Counted from the stretch's first letter, positions 1-11,215 are shown. The stretch: DNA of 64,000 nucleotides from Stomoxys calcitrans (GCF_963082655.1 NC_081553.1:129671736-129735735); one strand, 5' to 3'. Numbers and translations are program-made. Notes: generated by a model from the sequence alone, not told the origin.

Positions 1-96
1 AATTCATTCGAACTTTTTTCGATATATATTTCTCTTTCGGATTTTTGCATCGCAACTCCCCTTTCGATTATCCTTTGTTATTAAGGCAAATGTTAT

Positions 97-233
97 GTGG
101 TGGTATCTTATGAGACTTATGAGTCAGAGAATGTGTTGACAATGTCTAATGAGGCAACACTGGAAATACTCGTTGATACACATTTCCCGGGAAACTCTCC
201 AACGAACAATGTGGCGCCAGAAGAGGTTGTCAC
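97..233 (+). pseudogene. LINE ORF2 fragment, part before the reverse transcriptase
   Basis: An open stretch reading ...TLEILVDTHFPGNSP... is typical of the segment between endonuclease and reverse transcriptase in RNase H-bearing fly LINEs. It is cut by a hAT-like element at 234-982 and resumes in the same frame at 991. It is a retrotransposon remnant and not a host gene. The family call is from motif memory; the exact clade (R1, LOA or I-like) is not settled. Confidence 0.55.
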
Positions 234-982
234 CAGGGATGGAAAAGTCAGTACTTCAGTACTTTTTTCAGTCCTTTTTTCACCCGAAAAGTATCGTAGT
301 ACCCCTGCCACCTACAAGATTTTGATGCACTAAGAATTTTTTTTAAGTATTGGAATGTTTTTGAGCTTTTATTTTTCTGTACTAACAAGTAGTTCTTAAT
401 TTAGGAGACGCACCACGCTAAAATAGGGATATAATTTGCCGTATGCAGGTCGTTTGGGATGGGGCAATAGCAGTTCATATATAGATAAAAAATCCTTATG
501 ACCGAGTTACCTCATATGACTTATTGAGCCTCTAGAAGGCTTTGGGAGAGGGGACACTTGAACCCAATTTCTATATGAAAACCGCGTTCCGCTCCCGAAT
601 TCCTTTCATTTAGGTTTTATATTGTACCTATTTGTCTACATGTCGGTTTGTAGGGTTTTGGATTGGGGCGTTCCTCTAGGTACTTGACCCAAAATTTGAA
701 TATCTGATTTCCGTTTTGGATTACTATCAATGTACACTTATAAATCTATTCACCCATAGCTTATGTATATTTCGCAAAAGATGGGGACCTGATGTATATT
801 TCACAAAAGATGGGGATTGTTGTACAATGTAATCACAAATCCGTAAGGCAGTATTTTTCCAGAGAGAATTTTTGATTTCTGTACTCGAATATTTTTGAAA
901 CTATTATGCAAAACAAAAAGTATTCCTTAGGTCCAAAAAGTACCTTTTTAGTATTATTTAAAATTTTGCATTTTCATCCCTG
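234..982. mobile_element. Non-autonomous hAT-like DNA transposon with 8-bp target duplication
   Basis: The element starts CAGGGATGGAAAA and ends TTTTCATCCCTG, an imperfect terminal inverted repeat of about 12 bases. It is flanked by the direct repeat GTTGTCAC at 226-233 and 983-990. An 8-bp duplication and a CAGGG-type terminus are hallmarks of the hAT superfamily. The 749-bp body has no transposase that I can recognise. Near its right side a short segment (TATTTCRCAAAAGATGGGGA) occurs twice, around 766-790 and 797-818. Related terminal sequence appears near 18030 and 19105. Confidence 0.75.
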
Positions 983-990
983 GTTGTCAC

Positions 991-1400
991 CGGTATGAAT
1001 TCGTCGGAGGCTGTTGGGAAAATTGTGACCGAGTCGAAAATCCACTGGCCGATAGAAAGTTTCGACTTCTCGAAGTCACCAGGTCCTGATGATGTATCAC
1101 CGGTTGAATTACAAACTGTGTCCGAGAGATTGCTTCCTTGTCTCAGGGAGATATACTCTGCTTGTATCAGCATGTCGTACATACCTGTGGGATGAAGGAA
1201 GATAAGATCATTTTCATTCCGAAAGCAGAGAAAATGTACCCACCAAAGCGAAAGATTTTCTTCCTTTTAGTCTGTCATTATTTATGCTGAAGACTCTAGA
1301 GAGGTTGATAGAAACGTATCTATGGCTACAGAAATTTCACACCCAGTTAAACACTAGAGTTAGATCAACATAAAGCTACATAGGTAAGCACAACAATGAA
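991..1400 (+). pseudogene. LINE reverse transcriptase N-terminal fragment
   Basis: Translation continues from the 97-233 fragment and contains SPGPDDVSPVELQ, then ...REIYSACISMSYIPVG, then after frame breaks FIPKAEK and a stretch like MLKTLERLIETYLW. These match the fingers/palm entry of non-LTR reverse transcriptases (KSPGPDG, WK..KVVFIPK, FRPISL..F.LKTLER). Stops and frameshifts after about 1195 show it is dead. It is the right half of the LINE split by the hAT-like element. Confidence 0.6.
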
Positions 1401-1579
1401 AGGAAAACGAAATATACAGTTTTCTCTGGCAATTTCTAAAACAAACTACAGACTCGGGATAGAATTCGTCATTTCATGAATAAGATAGGTGAAAGATATA
1501 CTATTATACAATTTGTTATCCACATAACGCAAAGAGCGAGCGGGCTGATCAATTCCTTATTAAATCTCACTAAAGGTAG

Positions 1580-2275
1580 TCTAAGAGGTATGCAATGCCG
1601 TGTATTTTAGAAAAGAATATTAAATATTAATTCGGCAGTTTAGAATTGGGAATCAATCTGATCACACAGTAATTTCACAACAATTTCAAGCGTTCAATAA
1701 GTTTCAAGCGGTTCTCGTAGGGAGGAGGAACTTTAGCCGAATTCCATGGTAAGCGCAAAAAGAAAAAATTGTACCCGCACTGATTCAATCCTATCTGAAT
1801 AGCACTTGCAGAATGAGTTCCAAATCGCACAACCGTATTCCAGTGTAGGCCGGATTAAGCTTTAAAACAAGCGCTTGGTCACATAAGGATCATATAACTC
1901 CTTGGGCCACCGTTTTATAAAACCCAACAACAACCACCTCGCCTTATTGATGCTCGAGTCAATGTGCAAATTAAAACGTAGTCTACCATCCAGAATATCA
2001 CCAAGATCAATAAAGGAATCTGCGTTGTCCAATTTAAAAGAACCTATATAATAGTTACCTAGAACAGTTCTTGCCATGAAAAGAGAAAACTTCTTGCACT
2101 TCTTAGGTTTAAGCGCCATGCCATTACCACTGCACCAGTCCACAAGAGAATGCAGATCGCTCCGCAAGTACAGTGAACGATCAGAAGAATCCAAATTACA
2201 AAACAGTTTCACATCATCAGCGAACATTAAAATCCTTGAAGACTGATTAGCTGATGGAAGATCATTCAACTAAAG
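1580..2275 (-). pseudogene. Jockey-like LINE reverse transcriptase, palm to thumb
   Basis: On the minus strand from about 2275 the reading frame gives MNDLPSANQSSRILMFADDV followed by KLFC: the catalytic FADD motif of non-LTR reverse transcriptases. It continues through a conserved SLHSLVDWC..NGMALKPKKCK segment, and after a stop or frame break through RPTLEYGCAIWN and PPPYENRLKLI, all typical of jockey-type elements. No endonuclease or 5' part is next to it, so this is a truncated and decayed copy. It differs from the RNase H LINE pieces elsewhere in the window. Confidence 0.7.
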
Positions 2276-2479
2276 AAGAACAGCAATGGATATAAATGGA
2301 TAGAATATCATTGAAGTAAAATTTCTGTGTACGATGTAGTAAATAAGAAGCTTTCCAATTCAAAAGAGCTGATGGAAAAATTCTTTTTCCAATTTCTTAT
2401 TTTTTCGGAAAAATCCAATTATTGATCTTTGTGTCTTTACCTTTAACATTTCAACATTCGCTCCTTTACTTTAATTTAA

Positions 2480-2790
2480 TTGGCTGTGACAGAACATTTG
2501 TTTGTTGTGTGCCTTGGACTAAGGACAACGTTGTCCTTGTTCCCAAAGACAATTGCCAACCTTCAACGATATTTTTACCTTTATTACAACACTATTATCA
2601 TCAATAATAAGTCATAAAATTAAAAATATATTTATCTATCATTTAAGAAAATTCTTTAAAATCAAATAAAAAATTTCAACAAATGAAATGTGTCCTTAAA
2701 ATTTGGAAAATAAGACATATTTAAGTTCGTTATCTTTGGCTCAAATCCTTAACTTTAGAAAACAATTTTTGTTCGTTGTAGTTCCGTATT
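2480..2790. repeat. Dispersed AT-rich repeat with GGACAA..TTGTCC palindrome
   Basis: Around 2518-2537 lies the perfect palindrome AAGGACAACGTTGTCCTT. The flanking AT-rich sequence resembles 6090-6340, and TTAATTGGCTRTGACAG near 2477 recurs near 10120. The shared blocks suggest a small DNA-transposon-derived (MITE-like) family, but I could not define ends or target duplications. Confidence 0.35.
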
Positions 2791-2799
2791 TTACAGAAC

Positions 2800-3290
2800 C
2801 GTTTTTGCCGGATGCATCCCTAACCCATTTTTCCGCAGCGACCTTTCTATGGTCTCACTTATCGGTGACATAAATTTATCTCAGACAAGCAGTACGGCAT
2901 AGTCTGTATTTACCATAAATTTTGTGCCCTTTTTGAGATTTCTCAGAATTTCGTCTATTACGAGATTCACAGAGTATCGGCAAAAGCACGCCTGCTTGTG
3001 GGGTTCCTATTATCACCCGCCTCTAAACAGATGGCTATAGTGCATGGTACTACTATTGTTGAAGAGGCATCACATCGAAATACATCACAGATACCCGTTT
3101 CCGCTGAGCTCTATCGATTTTGTGCAACACAAAAGTTTTCATATTTCGGTCTTTTCCTTACGTTTAGGACCACCTATGTTTCGGCTAAAACGATGACAGA
3201 AAAAAAGTGTATAGTCCTTTGTCATATTGCCTGCATCAGAGACTGCATGTGCTTTGGTTTATCTTTATGTCCAACTACTCAATCTTAGCT
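2800..3290 (-). pseudogene. Degenerate LINE reverse transcriptase palm
   Basis: On the minus strand, around 3020-2800, I read fragments like PTSRRAC, IDEILRNLKKGTKFMV, and NTDYAVLLV, then SETIERSLRK and NGLGMHP. These align in order with GTPQGGVLSPLLW, IDEILRNLE, YADDVVLLV and ERSLRKL of RNase H-bearing fly LINEs. The catalytic YADD is lost here, and frames shift repeatedly. It is likely part of the same LINE family as the C-terminal piece at 4380-5115, with other sequence between them. Confidence 0.5.
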
Positions 3291-4379
3291 ATCTATTTGA
3301 AGAATACCAAATGATGATTAATATTTCTTTTTCCTTTGCTCCATGATATATGAACATGTGCTGACACAGCAATGATATTACTTGCTAATAAATCCATTTA
3401 CCTTAATAATGCCAATTGTTAATAATGAATGGCGAAAAAATAATACCCTTTTCAAAGAATACATGATAATGGACGTATGAATGAACATGGGCTTGCTCCA
3501 TTTCATGTTACTGTCCTCATAAATCACAAATCCAATTTCGTTGTTAGGCAGACTTGCACCGAAACTCTTTACAATTGTTTAGGAGGAGGAAGGCCATTAC
3601 ATGACAATACAGGTCCAAATGTACCTACATTTACATTGGATGATTTATGTGCATGGTGATGGCAATAACATGAATGATATGGACAATAGGGTTAACCCTT
3701 ATTTTTATCTAAAAGCATAAACCTAATTTATACTCATATAGAAACACAACCTAATTTCTATATAGGTATACAGAAAAATACTACTTATAGCGATAAAACC
3801 TTTAATAATTATAACACCGCAAAATATGCCACGCCCTGGAAGTGACAGGTTCAGAAACAAGTCGGTGGGTTGTATACCCCATCTATTATTTCATTTGAGC
3901 ATCGTCAACTTGTCTATTATTTAGACATTACGATCCCCACTAGGAAGCATCCCTGTTGTCAGCAGGAAAATTAAAATCACCATTGGCGTGTCCAGAAGGA
4001 TCTGGTTGTAAGGCTGCGCTGGACAGATGGATAGATAAAGTGTGTCGTGTTGTCCCATGTTACACGCGGGACGTTGCTATCAATCCTATTCTACATACAC
4101 ATACACCTAATGCACAAATCGGTTTGTTGTGCGCTCCAAGTCAAAAACTCCTTGCTACCAGAAAAATCTAATAAAATCAAAATGTTTTCTAAATCACATC
4201 CCTATGTCGCGATTTAAGGAATTTTGAAAATCGGATCATAAATGCGCTTTTGACAGGCCGAACGAAATTTTGTAGGGCCAAGGTGACCAATGGGCCCTGG
4301 GACTTCTAGGGCCGTAAAATTTTGCTGTAAACACCTCAGCTATAACCGTGTAAAATTTAATGAAGATATCTCTATCCCT
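3291..4379. other. No gene recognised; short shared repeat at 4200-4320
   Basis: I see no supportable coding region here. Short open frames lack family motifs. The stretch around 4205-4320 (AAAATCGGATCATAAATGCG, then TGACCAATGGGCCC) resembles 13000-13110, so it is probably a decayed copy of a dispersed element. Confidence 0.4.
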
Positions 4380-5115
4380 TCCAAAATGGCAGACTTATTT
4401 CCACTTATTTTTTTCTCCTTCCACTGGAAGTCGGTTCATACCTGGTATTGTGTCCTCACCTAAGTGTCGGTATCTGTTAGCCGCAAAATCAAGGCAATGG
4501 CAAATGAAATTCTCCAATCACATTATTTTCCCCACAAGCCCTACATTTAAGATCACTTGCCGCTCCTATTTTGCATAAGTGAGATCGTAGTCCGGTTTGT
4601 ACTTGTCACTAAATGGCGTAGTACTATGTTTCCCGTTATGATAGCGAAAGCTTTACTTGCCTCCTTCTCACTGCCTTTCAGTAATAGCCTCGTCTTCTCA
4701 CGATGCGGACCTCCCCATAGTATTTCCATCATCCTACCGACCTTTTCGCTGCTCCACAGTGTTACATGCATTAGTCGCCCAAGCCCTTATGTCGAACGCT
4801 ATCGACCCTAAGCCTCCACTGTGGCCTGTGACTGTTAGTGAATTTACAGCCCTGGTTGTTATTGCCCTGATGGCCTGGACCTCAAGTGTCGTCTCAGGTA
4901 TCCGATCGGAAACCTTCTTTCACTCATTCCAGGTTTCCTAGCTCGCCCCGACTGTACTGTGATGGTGTGACCTGATCCTATCATCTATCCATTCTCCAAT
5001 CGTCTTAAGTCTCATAGCAGCTGTGACTGCCTCACACTTAATCTGTATGTCTATGGGTCGGATATCTAGAATAATCTTCAGTCCACATAAATCGACATAA
5101 GAACTGGCAGGAAAT
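4380..5115 (-). pseudogene. LINE C-terminal region: connection, eroded RNase H and zinc knuckle
   Basis: Reading the minus strand from about 5115, LDIRPIDIQIKCEAVTAAMR and IGEWIDDRIRS match the segment between reverse transcriptase and RNase H. VQAIRAITTRAV matches the middle of RNase H, also seen intact near 63690. TLWSSEKVGRMMEILWGGPHREKTRLLLKGS and a decayed C..CGE region follow. The copy has lost most of RNase H by deletion. The same family is present at 7400-7790, 59930-60110 and 63481-64000. Confidence 0.6.
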
Positions 5116-5710
5116 TCTAATCATTCTGACAGGTCTAAACGCAGGGGCCTGAAGCCACAATAGTACAATCGTCCGCATATGATACAACCGGGGAGGGAGC
5201 GGAATAAAGAATAGGTAGCGATGAAATAGTGACAAAGATATCACCCTCACCCTCACATGTTTCATTCTACGGCAGGCAACATAACTCGAGATCCAACGCT
5301 TCAGGTCTGGCTGAAAGGATTGCAATTTCCTCAAAATGCGAGTAGCGTCTTGGCAACTGGAGAAAGATGTAGAAATCGGCATTTATACGCAAAAAATAAA
5401 ACGTTTGGGACATTTTTACGACAAACAAAAGACTTTTATTAGGAAGATTTTCTTTCATTGTAACTGTGTAACGTTTCGCTTCAACATACCAATCGTTAGC
5501 CATAAACGAAGCATTATTGAACGCAACTACCTTTGTTTATTGTAAACCCTGTAGCAGCTTCGCCTACGCTAAAAGAGCCTTTCTTTTGTTGTAAAACCAA
5601 AAACTATTTAATGGCAAATGTGTTTCGATAGCCGGAAACGATTATTCGTTTATTGTGTGCTAGTCACTAGTATAGGCACATTCTCACACACAACATTTTT
5701 TTCATATTTT
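5116..5710. other. No gene recognised
   Basis: Overlapping short frames on both strands show no recognisable motif. No repeat family seen elsewhere in the window could be matched by eye. Confidence 0.4.
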
Positions 5711-5871
5711 TTTTTTTGACTGAGCAAAGAGCAGTTTTTGAACAGCTTGATCGAGCGCGGATGGTAAACTCGGAAAGCGACAATTTTTTTGTTTTGACTG
5801 AGCAAAGAGCTGTCAGTATTTTGAACCGCTCGATCGAGCGCGGATAGTAAACTTCGATGGCGACAATTTTT
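5711..5871. repeat. Two-copy tandem repeat, about 82 bp
   Basis: Two adjacent copies each run from TTTTGACTGAGCAAAGAGC through GATCGAGCGCGGAT to GCGACAATTTTT. They differ by small indels and a few substitutions. GATCGAGCGCGGAT is conserved in both. Confidence 0.7.
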
Positions 5872-6640
5872 AAAATTGAACCTTAGGTGCAAAACTGTTG
5901 TCCGAATGTCCAATGACAAAAATCATTAGAGCAACAGACAAATGACTGCCCGGTAAAAGGAAACACAACGAGGATTTCTATGGCACATGCATTGTTGGTA
6001 ATATTTACGCGATAAATATATATCACAAAGTAGGTATTTAAATGTGCGAAAACAACACTTTTTGGACGCTCCTAAGCTTTTCTATTTCTTTAACTAAGGG
6101 ACAATGTTGTCATTGTCCTAAATTTCCCAAAATTAATCGATACTTTGACATTCATTAAAAGATTGTTGAATTTGTATTTCATTAATAGATTTTGAATTTT
6201 GTTTTAAACTTGTATTTGTGATACTACATCTTAACATTAAGAAAAAAATCTTTCACTAAAGAAAGTGTTTCCTTATAAAATTCTCAAATTTTGTTATCTT
6301 TAAATTTTTTGTTATTTATGGCTTAAATCTTTTTTCGTTGTGATTGGGAACATCAAATGCGGGTTCGGTTACAAATAGTTTCTAAGAGTAGTAGCTGGAT
6401 TATCAAAGATGAAAGAGCAGAGCTAGTTAGTCTTTGTATGTTAACAAAACCTATAGGTTTCAATATTTTTAACTCAAAAACCAATATTTTGATTTTCTGT
6501 TAGGAGTTTGCAAATAAATCGAACTACCCCATCCAATGGACATACACCACCTTTGTTTCATTCATATATTCTTGAATGTTTGTGTGTCCCTTAACAAGTG
6601 TACGTTCCAATATTTTTTGGTAACATCATGGGCAGCACTA
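5872..6640. other. No gene; second copy of the GGACAA palindromic repeat at 6090-6340
   Basis: No coding signal is visible. Around 6090-6125, CTAAGGGACAATGTTGTCATTGTCC is a near-palindrome like the one at 2518, and the following AT-rich sequence resembles 2640-2760 in order. The rest is unassigned. Confidence 0.35.
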
Positions 6641-6731
6641 CACTCACCGGAATATGTTATTCAAAACAGCAAAAATGTTTGTTGTTTGCAGTTTTTGTTT
6701 GCTTAAAAGGGAAAGCAGACACGACTGCTGT
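6640..6731. repeat. Half of a CAG-rich palindromic MITE-like element split by a SINE
   Basis: This stretch carries the AGCAAAAATGTTTG..GCAG-type words of the dispersed TGCTGATATCAGCA family. The other half resumes at about 7078 (AGCTGCTGTCAATATC) after the SINE and its target duplication, so the SINE landed inside this older element. Confidence 0.4.
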
Positions 6732-6745
6732 TTCAGCAAATATAT

Positions 6746-7063
6746 GCAAATTTGCCCATTAACATTCCACTAAGGAACAGAGGCAAACTTCTCATATAGC
6801 AATGAGTGCAATTCGATTTAAGTTTAAGCTCAATGACAAGGGGCCTCCTTTTTTATAGCCGAGTCCGAACAACGTGCCGCAGTGCGACACCTCTTTGGAG
6901 AGAAGTTTTACATGGCATAGAACCTCACAAATGTTACAAACATTAGGAGGGGAAAACCACCGCTGAAAATATTTTTCTGATGGTCTCGCCAGGATTCATA
7001 ACCAGGTGTTCAGCGTCATTGGCGGACATGCTTACCTCTGCGCTACGGTTATATAATTTGCGA
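6746..7063 (-). mobile_element. tRNA-derived SINE (family 1), minus-strand copy
   Basis: The minus strand gives ACCGTAGCGCAGAGGT (A-box-like), a partly mutated B box and then the family body (GGTGGTTTTCCCCTCCTAA, TCTCCAAAGAGGTGTCGCA, GCACG, AGGCCCCTT, GGGCAAATTTGCAT). The 14-bp repeat TTCAGCAAATATAT at 6732-6745 and 7064-7077 is a plausible target duplication. The B box region is altered (TATGAATCCTGG in place of GGGTTCGAATCCTGG), so this copy is probably silent. Confidence 0.75.
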
Positions 7064-7399
7064 TTCAGCAAATATATAGCTGCTGTCAATATCTTATTCA
7101 AGCACTTCCTTAAATCTGGCTGTGCCAACATTTTTTGGATCTACCTATGAGCGACTCACTTCTTCATTTTCCTACTTGTCAATATCTCATTTAAAAAACT
7201 TTCTTATATCTGCATGTGCCAACATTTTTGGGTCTACCTACATATTGTCCCTTTTTAATCTCCGTTTTTGCGAGGAAACCCCTTTGTTTGGTTTCCTGAC
7301 ATTTTGCCTTTTAACACAACAACAATCCATCTCTCGTGTGCAGTAAAGTAGAACAACAACAGTGCAAATGTATTTTAAACAGGAAAATGCCGCATACGT

Positions 7400-7790
7400 G
7401 CTCCGTACCTACTTGCAGCTACTCGGACTGCGTCTATCCGAAAGGCTTCGGGTTAACCAAGTTTATTGACGGCAGTTCTCTGGCCTTAACTGCCGTCATT
7501 AAACTTGGTTAAACCGAAGCCTTTCCGAGTTAAGGGCGTGGGCGAATGCGCATGCAACCCTGTGGAAAAGCGAAACGGTCGGTAAGATGCCGAAAATCCT
7601 ATGGGGAGATCCAGATCGTGAGAAGACAAGGCTATTACTGAAAGTATCGCAAGTATCATGAGGGGACACATAGTACTACGAACTCACTTAAGTAAAATCG
7701 GTGCTGCAAGTGAAAGCATGTGTAGGCTATGCGGGGAAGATGATGAGACGTTGGAGCATTCCCTTTGTCATTGCCCAGCTTTCTCTTTTA
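7400..7790 (+). pseudogene. LINE 3' fragment with an inverted duplication at its start
   Basis: From 7489 the + strand carries the LINE C-terminal sequence (NAHATLW.SETVG..., ILWGDPDREKTR, then CRLCGEDDETLEHSLCHCPA with a CCHC-type knuckle). Immediately left, 7438-7474 is the inverted copy of 7489-7526, giving a hairpin with a 14-base loop. A frame break near 7655 kills the coding. It is the same family as 4380-5115 and 63481-64000. Confidence 0.6.
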
Positions 7791-7809
7791 TTTAATTTTT
7801 TTTAACAAA

Positions 7810-7955
7810 CCCATCATAAAATAAGCAGCAGTAATTTTCAGCAAGCAACACTTTTCCGCAGTAGGCCTGCTGTTCTGAATTTGCAGAACTACTGCTGTAA
7901 TAGCAGAATTACTGGTTTAATAGCAGCAAAATTAACTACTAACAGTCAGCAGACA
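7810..7955. repeat. CAG-rich palindromic MITE-like element
   Basis: Words AGCAGCAGTAATTTTCAGCA, CAGAACTACTGCTGTAATAG and CAGTCAGCAGACAATGTTTG recur in the same order at 12535-12715 and, inverted, at 37365-37570. Boundaries are approximate; the right edge abuts a hairpin element. Confidence 0.5.
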
Positions 7956-7960
7956 ATGTT

Positions 7961-8977
7961 TGGGGGTATATTCATTTTGTCATTCCGTTTGCAACACATC
8001 GAAATATCCACCGACCCTATAAAGTATATTTATTTATCCTATAAAGTATATTTATTATCCGATTTTGCTGAAATTTGGGACAGTCGGTTGTGTTAGAGCC
8101 TCCGAATTCCTTCTTCAACTTGGCAGAGATCGATCCAGATTTGGATATAGCTGCCATATAAACCGATGTCTGGATTTAGGGTCTTGGGCCCATAAAAGGC
8201 GCATTTATTGTGAGATTTCGCCGAAATTTGTAAAAGTGAGTTGTGTTAGGCCTTTTGACATTCTTCTTTAATTTGGATTAGATCAGTCCAGATTTGATAT
8301 AGCTGCCATATAGACCGATCCGCCGATTTAGGGTTTTAGACCAATAAAGGCCACATTTATTATCCAATTTTGCTGAAATTTGGGACAATAAGTTGTGTTG
8401 GAGCCTTCACATCCTTCTTTAATTTGACTGAGATCGGTCCAGATTTGGATATAGCTGCCATGTAGACCGATCTCTCGATTTAAGGTTTTGGGCCTATAAA
8501 AGATGCATTTATTGTCCGATTTTTCCGAAATTTGGGACAGTGAGTTGTGTTAGAGCCTTCGACATGTCTTTTCAATTTGGCTGAGATCGGTCCAGATTTG
8601 GATTTTACCTCGATTTAAAGTCTTGACCCCATTAAAGGCGCATTTATAATCTGATTTCGCTGAAATTTGACACAGTGACTTATGTAAGGCTTTTCGACAT
8701 CCGTGTCGTATATGGTTCAGATCGGTCTATATTTGGAGATGGCTACCAAAAAGACCAATATTTTGCTCATCAAAACCGAACAATGACTTGTACTTATTAG
8801 ACCATTCAATGTCCTTGTCGAATTTAATCCAAATCGGACCATATTTCGATAAAGATGCTTTGGGGGCATAAATTAAGCATTTTTCACCGGATTATGACGA
8901 AAGGTGAATTCCATATATACCCGAGGTGGTGGGTATCCAAAGTTCGGCCCGACCGAACTTAACACCTTTTTACTTGT
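7961..8977 (+). mobile_element. GGCCGGGCC-hairpin element with tandem units, sublineage I
   Basis: The element begins GGGGGTATATTCATTTTGTCA and ends with a near-palindrome (AAGTTCGGCC C GACCGAACTT at 8940-8960) followed by TTTACTTGTT. The interior is a tandem array of roughly 100-150-bp units, each with GGTCCAGATTTGGATATAGC, GCCATATAGACCGAT, and a TTTATTNTCCGATTTTGCTG block. No coding capacity is seen. The same architecture occurs about ten times in the window. Confidence 0.7.
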
Positions 8978-10180
8978 TTTTTATTGATTGTAGTGGCCCT
9001 ACCAATATTAGATTCCCCATAAAATTATTTACGAAGGTATGATCCATGCATTTCTCGTATTGAATAGCAGAGGTCTTTGTACATGCAGACCCTTCGTCAT
9101 GTTTTATTATCAATCTTTTCATTTTTTTCTACACAACAGCTATCGTGGTAATCGAAAGTGTACGACAATCTCTTCTCGTATGCAAACATATACGCCTCAC
9201 GTGGTACATAACGATCCACATATCATTCGTGATACTGGCACGTAATGGGTATGTCACTGGATATGACCAACTGTCACGTACACGCCGTCATCCACATTCG
9301 TCTTTTAATCAATGCATCCAACTGGAGTCGCAGAGCAACTGGGTAGACTGCTCTTGCTGCTGTCGAATGGCGACATGGCAATCAGGCAATAAACCACAGT
9401 GACTGGAGTCGTTGGTTGGAGGATTGTTGAGGATATGAAATTACACTCACTTCCTGCTGGCTTGCATAGGATTTATGCTTGCGAACATACATGTTCACAC
9501 ACATACCAAGATACTGGTGTGGATATGAGGGCTTGTGGGTGTGGAAATGTGTATTTGCGTGTGCATGTGTGTGTACATGTGGTGAAATACAACGTGATTT
9601 TGTTTTTAATCCTCTCGCTTGTTTACGACATCAGTTAGTGATTGTGTTTTTCTTGTCCACATCATCTATTAATAGAAAAACTATGTCCTTTATTCCAAAT
9701 GAACACAAGTACGGGTATGATGACATGTATTTTGATGGTTTCTGCTTCAACGGGTATTTCGTATGAGATTACAAGAAAATCGAGGACGTTTTGAACCACT
9801 ATTTTCTCCAATGATTGATGGCTAATGTTGTCAATTAATTGTCTGAATACACACAATACCCACTATCTATGAAGGTCACATCTTGTTCCCACAACAACAC
9901 ATATGAACAACTGAAACATACAAACATTCATATCTGATAGTTTCCGATAAACATTTTATTAAAACTAAAATAAACTTATCTTAAAAGATTTGTTGAATTG
10001 ACAGACATTGATGTAAAGTCATTAAAAACAAAGGGAAAATATATTTGAATATCTGGGAAAACTTTAATCAAAGTTTTAAATTAAAATTTGTATTAAGTTA
10101 TTTAAGTACTTGACTTTAATTGGCTATGACAGGACAATTGTTCCATTAGATGAATTTAAAAAAGATTTCCAAGCTACTCA
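8978..10180. other. No gene recognised; TG-rich patch near 9500-9590
   Basis: Short frames lack motifs. A TGTG-rich stretch lies around 9525-9585. TTGGCTATGACAGGACAATTGTTCC at 10116-10140 (shared words with 2477) suggests one more decayed copy of the palindromic AT-rich repeat. Confidence 0.4.
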
Positions 10181-10189
10181 ATCTTCTGA

Positions 10190-10510
10190 GTTCCTTCTCA
10201 AATCTATGACACCAAGTTTCGAGATATCTTTCCCCACTTGATCTTTCCATCAGACTTTTGGTCGTCACGGTTTAAGTGTACCTCAGAAGATTTCTTCACT
10301 GTAGCTTCTTCATTCATTCTGACAACATAATCTAGACTACGCAACCGTTGTATTTTGATACATTTAACTATGCGAACGTCGTCATACTGCTCATACAAAT
10401 CATCGTTCATATGACACCGATACTCACCATCAAGGTAAACTGGTCCAATATCTTTCTCTCTAAACACTCCAAGCGCTGTCTCGTCTGCTTTCACAAGTAA
10501 GCAACGTAGG
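10190..10510 (-). pseudogene. RTE-like LINE, extreme C-terminus
   Basis: The minus strand reads VKADETALGVFREKDI, GPVYLDGEYRCHMN, then IKIQRLRSLDYVVRM, the C-terminal signature seen in insect RTE-type ORFs (SKADE..LGVFERKILR.IYGP, KRIKIQRLRWLGHVVRM). A related but better preserved copy is at 33255-33690 on the + strand. It is truncated on both sides and has lost conserved residues. Confidence 0.55.
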
Positions 10511-10912
10511 AAAAGTTTCTGACTATCTCAAATTTGTGGTTTCAAACTTTCTCCATTTATTCGGCGAGTAGCATACGTTCTCTTGTGAGTGGTATTAAAT
10601 ACCTATATACATCTGCGAGATAATCTTCTTCAGCAGTAAGAGATCACACGATAAGCTGTCTCCCCGCCTGATCGTTTCGTTTCATATTGAATGGTATGGA
10701 GAGATTCTTTCCTATTCTTACTGAGAAACGTGTATCAGCAAGTGTCATCCTGGAGAGTCTTAGTGTCATCCTGCAGTGATACCAAACACAAACATGGCTT
10801 GAAATGCCTATGAAAATATGGGGCTGTCGAAAGCTGAAGAGATAGCAAGAGTTGACCAGTCCTTCTCGAATATTTTCCAGGATTTTGCGCAGTGTGAATA
10901 TCTGGTATCTGG

Positions 10913-11215
10913 AGGCCACCGTAGATCAAAGGTTAGCATGTCCACCTATGACGTTGAACGCCTGGGTTCGAATCCTGGCGAGACCATCAGAAAAAATTTT
11001 CATCGGTGGTTTTCTCCTCCTAATGCTGGCAACATTTGTGAAGTACTATGCCATGTAAAACTTCTCTCCAAAGAGGTGTCGCACACACCGTTCTTACTGG
11101 GCTATAAAGGAGGCCCCTTATCATTGAGCTTAAACTTGAATCGGACAGCACTCATTGATTTGTGAGAAGTTTGCCCCTGTTCCTTAGTGGAATGTTCATG
11201 GGCAAAATTTGCATT
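10913..11215 (+). mobile_element. tRNA-derived SINE (family 1) with clear target duplication
   Basis: The tRNA-like head carries a B box GGTTCGAATCC within CTGGGTTCGAATCCTGGCGA and a mutated A box (TAGATCAAAGG). It is followed by the family body ending GGGCAAAATTTGCATT. TGAATATCTGGT(ATCTGG) at 10895-10912 recurs as TGAATATCTGGT(CTATCTGG) at 11216-11235, a 12-base perfect or ~18-base imperfect duplication. Unit length is about 303 bp. There is no poly-A tail. Confidence 0.82.

Noticed and set aside
10975..10990. Functional tRNA gene at the SINE heads
   Set aside because: The tRNA-like segments lack consistent acceptor stem pairing and continue into the SINE body; they are SINE promoters.
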